A stretch of DNA of 22,705 bases, taken from NCBI GenBank assembly GCA_035454085.1, contig DAOTEJ010000038.1:1-22705 (forward strand). Reading direction: 5' to 3'. Of this stretch, positions 17,883 through 22,705 are shown piece after piece (within the stretch, counting starts at the first letter, position 1; every line of letters begins with the position of its first letter). The translations under genes and the position numbers were made by a program. The stretch comes from DAOTEJ01 sp035454085 (GTDB lineage: Bacteria > Pseudomonadota > Gammaproteobacteria > Burkholderiales > Burkholderiaceae_F). The notes beneath the pieces were generated by a model, which worked only from the letters and a program-made list of their open reading frames with translations, had not been told where the DNA came from and made no database searches.

Positions 17883-19586
17883 ATGTCTTCCGTTGCTCAA
17901 CACGCCCCTGTCGCCAAGGATTCGTTCGCCGCGCTGTTCGAGGAAAGCCTCGCACGCCAGGAAATGAAGCAGGGCGAAGTCATCACCGCCGAGGTGGTGC
18001 GCGTCGATTACAACTTCGTCGTCGTCAACGCCGGTCTCAAGTCCGAGGCCTACATCCCCCTCGAAGAGTTCAAGGACGACCGCGGCGAACTGTCCGTCGC
18101 CCCGGGCGACTTCGTGTCGGTGGCCATCGAGTCGCTCGAGAACGGCTACGGCGACACCATCCTGTCGCGCGACAAGGCCAAGCGCCTCGCCGCCTGGATG
18201 AACCTCGAAAAGGCGCTGGAGTCGGGCGAACTTGTTGTGGGCACGATCACCGGCAAGGTCAAGGGCGGCCTGACCGTGATGACCAACGGCATCCGCGCTT
18301 TCCTGCCCGGTTCGCTGGTCGACACCCGTCCGGTCAAGGACACGACGCCGTACGAGGGCAAGACCCTCGACTTCAGGGTCATCAAGCTCGACCGCAAGCG
18401 CAACAACGTGGTCGTCTCGCGCCGTGCGGTGGTCGAGGCGAGCATGGGCGAGGAGCGCGCCAAGCTGCTCGAGACGCTGCGTGAAGGCGCGATCGTCAAG
18501 GGCGTGGTCAAGAACATCACCGACTACGGTGCGTTCGTGGACCTGGGCGGCATCGACGGCCTGCTGCACATCACCGACCTGGCCTGGCGCCGGGTGCGTC
18601 ACCCCAGCGAAGTGGTGCAGGTCGGCCAGGAGCTGACCGCCAAGGTGCTGAAGTTCGACCAGGAGAAGAACCGCGTCTCGCTGGGCGTCAAGCAGCTGGG
18701 CGAGGATCCGTGGGTCGGCATCGGCCGCCGCTACCCGCAGGGCACGCGCCTGTTCGGCAAGGTCACCAACATCACCGACTACGGCTCGTTCGTCGAGATC
18801 GAGGCCGGCATCGAAGGCCTGGTGCACGTCTCCGAGATGGACTGGACCAACAAGAACGTCGATCCCAAGAAGGTCGTGCAGCTGGGCGACGAGGTCGAGG
18901 TCATGGTGCTCGAGATCGACGAGGACCGTCGCCGCATCTCGCTGGGCATGAAGCAGTGCAAGGCCAATCCCTGGGAGGACTTCAGCATCTCCCACAAGAA
19001 GGGCGACAAGGTCAAGGGTCAGATCAAGTCGATCACCGACTTCGGCGTGTTCATCGGCCTGCCCGGCGGCATCGACGGCCTGGTCCACCTGTCGGACCTG
19101 TCGTGGAGCGAGCCCGGCGAGGAAGCCGTGCGCAAGTACAAGAAGGGCGACGAGGTCGAGGCCGTGGTGCTGGCCATCGACACCGAGCGCGAGCGCATCA
19201 GCCTGGGCATCAAGCAGATGGGCGGCGACCCCTTCACCAACTACGCCGGCTCGCACGAGAAGGGCTCGACGGTCACCGGCACGGTCAAGAGCGTGGACGC
19301 CAAGGGCGCCGTGGTCGACCTGGGCAACGACACCGAGGGCTACCTGCGCGCCTCGGAGATCGCGCCCGACCGCGTCGAGGACGCTCGCACCCACATCAAG
19401 GAAGGCGACACGGTCACCGCACTGATCATCAACGTGGACCGCAAGACCCGCAGCATCCAGCTGTCGATCAAGGCCAAGGACAACGCCGAGACCGCCGAGC
19501 AGATGCAGCGCATTGCCCAGGACGCCCAGACCGGCACCACCAACCTCGGTGCGCTGCTCAAGGCCAAGCTGGACCAGAGCAAGTAA
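17883..19586 (+). CDS. rpsA: 30S ribosomal protein S1
   Basis: Ribosomal protein that binds mRNA and aids translation initiation on weakly guided messages. It has 567 residues (E. coli 557). Six S1 domains are visible at about 30-98, 116-181, 202-270, 287-357, 374-444 and 460-530. The first two are the more divergent ribosome-binding ones; domains 3-6 carry the repeated pattern ITDYGAFVDL...GLLHITDL. ATG at 17883 is preceded by AGAGAA but no strong Shine-Dalgarno site, as is also true for rpsA in E. coli. It lies between cmk and ihfB, the standard order. Confidence 0.98.
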   Translation: MSSVAQHAPVAKDSFAALFEESLARQEMKQGEVITAEVVRVDYNFVVVNAGLKSEAYIPLEEFKDDRGELSVAPGDFVSVAIESLENGYGDTILSRDKAKRLAAWMNLEKALESGELVVGTITGKVKGGLTVMTNGIRAFLPGSLVDTRPVKDTTPYEGKTLDFRVIKLDRKRNNVVVSRRAVVEASMGEERAKLLETLREGAIVKGVVKNITDYGAFVDLGGIDGLLHITDLAWRRVRHPSEVVQVGQELTAKVLKFDQEKNRVSLGVKQLGEDPWVGIGRRYPQGTRLFGKVTNITDYGSFVEIEAGIEGLVHVSEMDWTNKNVDPKKVVQLGDEVEVMVLEIDEDRRRISLGMKQCKANPWEDFSISHKKGDKVKGQIKSITDFGVFIGLPGGIDGLVHLSDLSWSEPGEEAVRKYKKGDEVEAVVLAIDTERERISLGIKQMGGDPFTNYAGSHEKGSTVTGTVKSVDAKGAVVDLGNDTEGYLRASEIAPDRVEDARTHIKEGDTVTALIINVDRKTRSIQLSIKAKDNAETAEQMQRIAQDAQTGTTNLGALLKAKLDQSK

Positions 19587-19610
19587 GCACGACGCGGATC
19601 GGTCCACTTC

Positions 19611-19937
19611 ATGACCAAGTCCGAACTCATCGCGCAGCTGGCGGAGCGCAACCCGCGCCTGTCGGCGCGCGATGCCGACGAGGCCGTCAAGACCATACTC
19701 GATGCGCTGACCGCGGCCCTGGCCGAGGGCAGCCGCATCGAGATCCGCGGCTTTGGCAGCTTCTCGCTGAACTACCGGCCGCCGCGCGTGGGGCGCAACC
19801 CCAAGAGCGGCGACCGCGTCGAGGTGCCGGCCAAGCACGTGCCGCACTTCAAGGCCGGCAAGGAGCTGCGCGAACGGGTCGATGCCCTGGCTGCGGCGGG
19901 CGTCAAGATCGAAGAGACCGACACCCGCCCCGACTAG
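19611..19937 (+). CDS. ihfB: Integration host factor subunit beta
   Basis: DNA-bending nucleoid protein that pairs with IHF alpha. It has 108 residues, slightly longer than E. coli IhfB (94) owing to a charged C-terminal tail (KIEETDTRPD). IEIRGFGSFSLNYRPPRVGRNP contains the beta-arm with the intercalating proline (GRNPKSGD), and MTKSELIAQLA is the IhfB N-terminus. HU is excluded by the gene context after rpsA and the N-terminal sequence. The start is 24 bases after the rpsA stop. A strong terminator follows at 19964. Confidence 0.96.
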   Translation: MTKSELIAQLAERNPRLSARDADEAVKTILDALTAALAEGSRIEIRGFGSFSLNYRPPRVGRNPKSGDRVEVPAKHVPHFKAGKELRERVDALAAAGVKIEETDTRPD

Positions 19938-19963
19938 GCGCGGTCTGCGTGCTCACCCTTCAG

Positions 19964-19993
19964 GGCCGCGGCGTTTGCCGCGGCCTTTTTCTT
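19964..19993 (+). terminator. Rho-independent terminator after ihfB
   Basis: A nine-base-pair stem GGCCGCGGC/GCCGCGGCC (19964-19972 with 19977-19985) with loop GTTT is followed by TTTTTCTT. It starts 26 bases past the ihfB stop and closes the cmk-rpsA-ihfB unit. Confidence 0.92.
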
Positions 19994-20002
19994 GCTGCGG
20001 CT

Positions 20003-20008
20003 TACAAT
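20003..20008 (+). promoter_or_regulatory. Possible -10 box for lapA
   Basis: TACAAT (five of six to TATAAT) lies 25 bases before the lapA ATG and just after the ihfB terminator, where a new promoter is needed. No convincing -35 is seen; the required position falls in the terminator stem. Confidence 0.4.
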
Positions 20009-20033
20009 CGCCGCCAATCTTCCGACCCTGCCC

Positions 20034-20375
20034 ATGAAAGCGCTTATCCGCTTCGTTCGCTGGCTGCTGCTCCTCGCGTTCTTCCTGTTCGCCTTCTGGT
20101 TCGCCCTGAAGAACGTCACGCCCGTGCCCGTCGTGCTGGGCGGTGAACTTCGTTGGGAGCAGGTGCCGCTCATCCTGATCATCCTGGCTGCGCTCTGCCT
20201 GGGGGTGGTGCTGGGCGCCCTGGCCACCGCGCCTGCGATCTTTCGCCTGCGTCACGAGGTTGCCCGCTTGGCCCGCGCCGCCGCGCCGCCGCGCCCCGAA
20301 CCCGCCGCCGAACGCGCCGCGCGCAATGCCCGCAGCAGTGGCGCGGTGGCCGCCGACGTGCAGGACGCCGTCTGA
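20034..20375 (+). CDS. lapA: Lipopolysaccharide assembly protein A
   Basis: Small inner-membrane protein (DUF1049) that works with LapB in lipopolysaccharide assembly. It has 113 residues, with two hydrophobic segments at about 9-25 and 45-65 separated by the short loop KNVTPVPVVLGGELRWEQ, then a basic and Ala/Pro-rich cytoplasmic tail. ATG at 20034 is preferred to one at 19992 because the latter sits inside the ihfB terminator T-tract region. Its TGA overlaps the lapB ATG by one base, so the two are coupled. Confidence 0.9.
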   Translation: MKALIRFVRWLLLLAFFLFAFWFALKNVTPVPVVLGGELRWEQVPLILIILAALCLGVVLGALATAPAIFRLRHEVARLARAAAPPRPEPAAERAARNARSSGAVAADVQDAV

Positions 20376-21541
20376 TGGACTTCGAGCTCTGGTACCTCGC
20401 CGCGCTGCCGCTGCTGTTCGCGGCCGGCTGGTGGCTGCGCGGCTTCGACACGCGGCTGCATGCGAACCAGCGCACTGCCTCGCCCGGCGGCTACTACCGC
20501 GGCCTGAACCTGCTGCTCAACGACCAGCCCGATAAGGCGATCGACGCGTTCATCGAGGTGGTCAAGCTCGACCCCGAGACCATCGAACTGCACCACGCGC
20601 TGGGCAACCTGTTTCGCCGCCGCGGCGAGTTCGACCGCGCGGTGCGCATCCACAACCACCTGCTCAACCGCGCCGACCTGCCTGCAACCGAGCGCTCGCG
20701 CGCTCTGGCCGAGCTTGGCCAGGACTACATGAAGGGCGGCCTGCTCGACCGCGCCGAAGAGAGCTTCCAGCGCCTGGCCAACGATGGACGGCACCGCTTC
20801 GATGCGCAGCGCGCCCTGCTGCGCATCTATCAGATGGAGCGCGAGTGGGAGCGCGCGATCGAGGTGGCGCACTCCCTCGAGCGCGAAGCGGGCGAGTCGC
20901 ACCAGGTCGAGGTGGCGCACTTCCACTGCGAACTGGCCGACCAGGCGCTGGCCGCGGGCAATCTGGAGGGCGCGCAGGCGCAGATCGAGCTCGCGCTCGT
21001 GGCCAACCGCAAGTCGGCGCGCGCCAACATCGCCGCCGGCGACATCGCGCTCAAGCGCGGCGACGTGGCCGGCGCGATGAAGGCCTGGGGGCGCATCGAG
21101 TCGGTGGCCTCGGACTACCAGCCCAAGGTCGTGCCGCGCATCGCCGAGCAGCTGGCCGCCACGGGGCGGCGCGACGAGGCACTCAACCTGCTGATGCGCG
21201 CGCTGCAAGACACGCCGTCGATCGACCTGCTCGACACCGCCGTGCGCTTCACGCTGCAGGTCCACGGCTCCAAGGCGGCCGAGGCGCTGGTGGGCGAGGA
21301 GCTGCGCCGGCGCCCCTCGCTGCTGGGCTTCGAGAAGCTGGTCGAGGCGCGGCTCGCCTCGCGCGCCGACGACGAGGAACTCAAGCTGCTGGGCGCGCTG
21401 CTGAAGTCACATTCGCACAAGCTGGCGCGCTACCGGTGCAGCAAGTGCGGATTCCGTGCGCGCGAGTTTCACTGGCAGTGTCCGGGCTGCGCGAGCTGGG
21501 ACAGCTATCCGCCGCGCCGCATCGAGGAACTCGACGCCTGA
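20375..21541 (+). CDS. lapB: Lipopolysaccharide assembly protein B (TPR and rubredoxin-type zinc domain)
   Basis: Adaptor that in E. coli delivers LpxC to the FtsH protease and so limits lipid A synthesis. It has 388 residues (E. coli 389). One N-terminal membrane helix (about 3-22), a series of TPR repeats from about residue 45 (GLNLLLNDQPDKAIDAFIEVVKLDP is the first, given here only as position 45-70), and a C-terminal zinc-binding pair Cys355-x2-Cys358 and Cys369-x2-Cys372. All four metal ligands are intact. It overlaps lapA by one base upstream and comEA by one base downstream, so this is a translationally coupled run. Confidence 0.94.
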   Translation: MDFELWYLAALPLLFAAGWWLRGFDTRLHANQRTASPGGYYRGLNLLLNDQPDKAIDAFIEVVKLDPETIELHHALGNLFRRRGEFDRAVRIHNHLLNRADLPATERSRALAELGQDYMKGGLLDRAEESFQRLANDGRHRFDAQRALLRIYQMEREWERAIEVAHSLEREAGESHQVEVAHFHCELADQALAAGNLEGAQAQIELALVANRKSARANIAAGDIALKRGDVAGAMKAWGRIESVASDYQPKVVPRIAEQLAATGRRDEALNLLMRALQDTPSIDLLDTAVRFTLQVHGSKAAEALVGEELRRRPSLLGFEKLVEARLASRADDEELKLLGALLKSHSHKLARYRCSKCGFRAREFHWQCPGCASWDSYPPRRIEELDA

Positions 21542-21867
21542 TGGCGGGCCGCGGCTTGCTCGCGCTCGCCGTGGCGTTCGCCCTGACGCTGCCCGGCGGT
21601 GCCCGCGCGCTCGAGATCAACGACGCGAGCCGCGCCGAACTCGAGCGGCTCGACGGCGTGGGCGTGGCCACCGCGACGCGCATCCTCGAGGAGCGTGAGC
21701 GCGGCGGTGCCTTCCGCGACTGGGCCGACCTGGCCGCGCGCGTGCCCGGCCTGCGCGGCCGCAACCTCGAACGCCTCAAGCGCGAGCCCAAGCTGACGGT
21801 GGGCGGCCAGCCTGCCGCCACCGCGCCCGACACGCGCTCGCGACCCCGTCCCCAGGACCCCTCATGA
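21541..21867 (+). CDS. comEA: ComEA-like secreted helix-hairpin-helix DNA-binding protein
   Basis: A 108-residue protein with a signal peptide (about 1-23, hydrophobic core LLALAVAFALTL, cleavage after ARA). The mature part begins LEINDASRAELERLDGVG, the helix-hairpin-helix of ComEA, with the second hairpin at LAARVPGLRGRNLERL. In competent bacteria ComEA binds incoming double-stranded DNA in the periplasm; in this group the gene is widespread and competence is not always shown. The tail is basic and Pro-rich. It overlaps lapB by one base and cysM by four (ATGA). No other competence gene is in the window, so uptake is inference. Confidence 0.87.
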   Translation: MAGRGLLALAVAFALTLPGGARALEINDASRAELERLDGVGVATATRILEERERGGAFRDWADLAARVPGLRGRNLERLKREPKLTVGGQPAATAPDTRSRPRPQDPS

Positions 21868-22705
21868 ACGCCCAACCCAGCATCGACCAGACCATCGGCA
21901 ACACGCCGCTCGTGCGCCTGCAGCGCCTGGGCGCCGAGCTGTGTGCACCGCGCGGCAACCTCGTGCTGGGCAAGCTCGAGGGCAACAACCCGGGCGGCTC
22001 GGTCAAGGACCGGCCGGCGCTCTCGATGATCCGGCGTGCCGAGGAGCGCGGCGAGATCCGCCCCGGCGACCGCCTGATCGAGGCCACCAGCGGCAACACC
22101 GGCATTGCGCTGGCGATGATCGCGGCCATGAAGGGCTACCGCATGACGCTGGTGATGCCCGACAACCTCAGCGCCGAGCGCCGCGCCAGCATGACCGCTT
22201 ACGGCGCCGAGCTGATCCTCACGCCGGCGAGCGCGGGCGGCATGGAGTACGCCCGCGACCTGGCCCTGAAGATGCAGGCCGCGGGCGAGGGCCGGGTGCT
22301 CGACCAGTTTGCCAACCCCGACAACCCGCGCGCCCACTACGAGACCACCGGCCCCGAGATCTGGCGCGACACGGCGGGCCGCATCACCCACTTCGTGAGC
22401 GCGATGGGCACCACCGGCACGATCATGGGCGTGAGCCGCTACCTCAAGGAAGTGGCGCCGCAGGTGGCGATCGTGGGCGCGCAGCCGTCCGAAGGCTCGA
22501 GCATCCCCGGCATCCGCAAGTGGCCCGAGGCCTACCTGCCGACGATCTACGACGCGAGCCGCGTGGACCGCATCGAGCCCGTGAGCCAGGCCGAGGCCGA
22601 AGCCATGGCGCGGCGCATGGCGGCCGAGGAGGGCATCTTCTGCGGCATCAGCGCCGCCGGGGCCTGCGTGATCGCGCTGCGCATCGCCGCCGAAGTCGAG
22701 AACGC
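21864..22705 (+). CDS. cysM: Cysteine synthase B, truncated by the window end
   Basis: PLP enzyme making cysteine (or S-sulfocysteine) from O-acetylserine. The first 280 residues are present and the frame is open to the end. The Schiff-base lysine is Lys48 in EGNNPGGSVKDR, the substrate loop is TSGNTG at 75-80, and the phosphate-binding segment is AMGTTGTIMG. NNPGGSVKDRPAL and GGMEYARDLAL are closer to CysM than CysK. The late CGISAAGA occupies the place of GISSGGA in many homologues, so a Ser-Gly pair is Ala-Ala here. The start overlaps comEA by four bases. Confidence 0.93.
   Translation, partial: MNAQPSIDQTIGNTPLVRLQRLGAELCAPRGNLVLGKLEGNNPGGSVKDRPALSMIRRAEERGEIRPGDRLIEATSGNTGIALAMIAAMKGYRMTLVMPDNLSAERRASMTAYGAELILTPASAGGMEYARDLALKMQAAGEGRVLDQFANPDNPRAHYETTGPEIWRDTAGRITHFVSAMGTTGTIMGVSRYLKEVAPQVAIVGAQPSEGSSIPGIRKWPEAYLPTIYDASRVDRIEPVSQAEAEAMARRMAAEEGIFCGISAAGACVIALRIAAEVEN

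Noticed and set aside
17553..19847. A 764-residue open frame opposite rpsA
   Set aside because: Repetition in it only mirrors the six S1 domains; no start signal and no domain.

Overview
The window reads as chromosomal DNA of a high-GC betaproteobacterium, most likely order Burkholderiales. The basis is: a one-piece tmRNA whose tag decodes as ANDERFALAA; barrel-less OmpA proteins with the LCWRTG head typical of that order; and the run gyrA-serC-pheA-hisC-tyrA-aroA-cmk-rpsA-ihfB-lapA-lapB followed by comEA and cysM. I cannot name a genus. The region is almost entirely conserved housekeeping sequence. I see no transposase, integrase, phage gene, CRISPR array, toxin-antitoxin pair or defence island, and no geneless stretch over 300 bases (the longest is the 221-base gyrA/OmpA divergent interval).

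Left part (1-8491), all on the minus strand. In transcription order it runs: a second OmpA-family gene, an MTA/SAH-deaminase-like amidohydrolase, an OmpA-family gene with a 20-proline linker and a strong terminator, then ubiG, gph and a very large DUF748/AsmA-like envelope protein, and finally ssrA (tmRNA) with its own sigma70-like promoter. A run of exactly 100 N lies in the DUF748 gene and shifts the apparent frame, so that gene looks broken when it probably is not.

Central part (8713-16773), plus strand. gyrA is followed two bases later by a tightly packed cluster for serine and aromatic amino acid synthesis: serC, pheA (fused chorismate mutase/prephenate dehydratase), hisC (probably also an aromatic aminotransferase), tyrA and aroA. 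Together these supply the steps from shikimate-3-phosphate and chorismate to phenylalanine and tyrosine precursors. A small DUF2061 membrane protein gene lies antisense between aroA and cmk.

Right part (17045-22705), plus strand. cmk, a structured leader, rpsA and ihfB end at a good intrinsic terminator. A new unit then begins: lapA-lapB (control of lipopolysaccharide assembly), a ComEA-like secreted helix-hairpin-helix protein, and cysM, which runs off the window.

The points most worth a second look are the duplicated OmpA pair around the deaminase, Gln at GyrA position 83, the paired hairpins before rpsA, and the antisense DUF2061 gene inside a normally colinear operon. I found no convincing undescribed multi-gene system.
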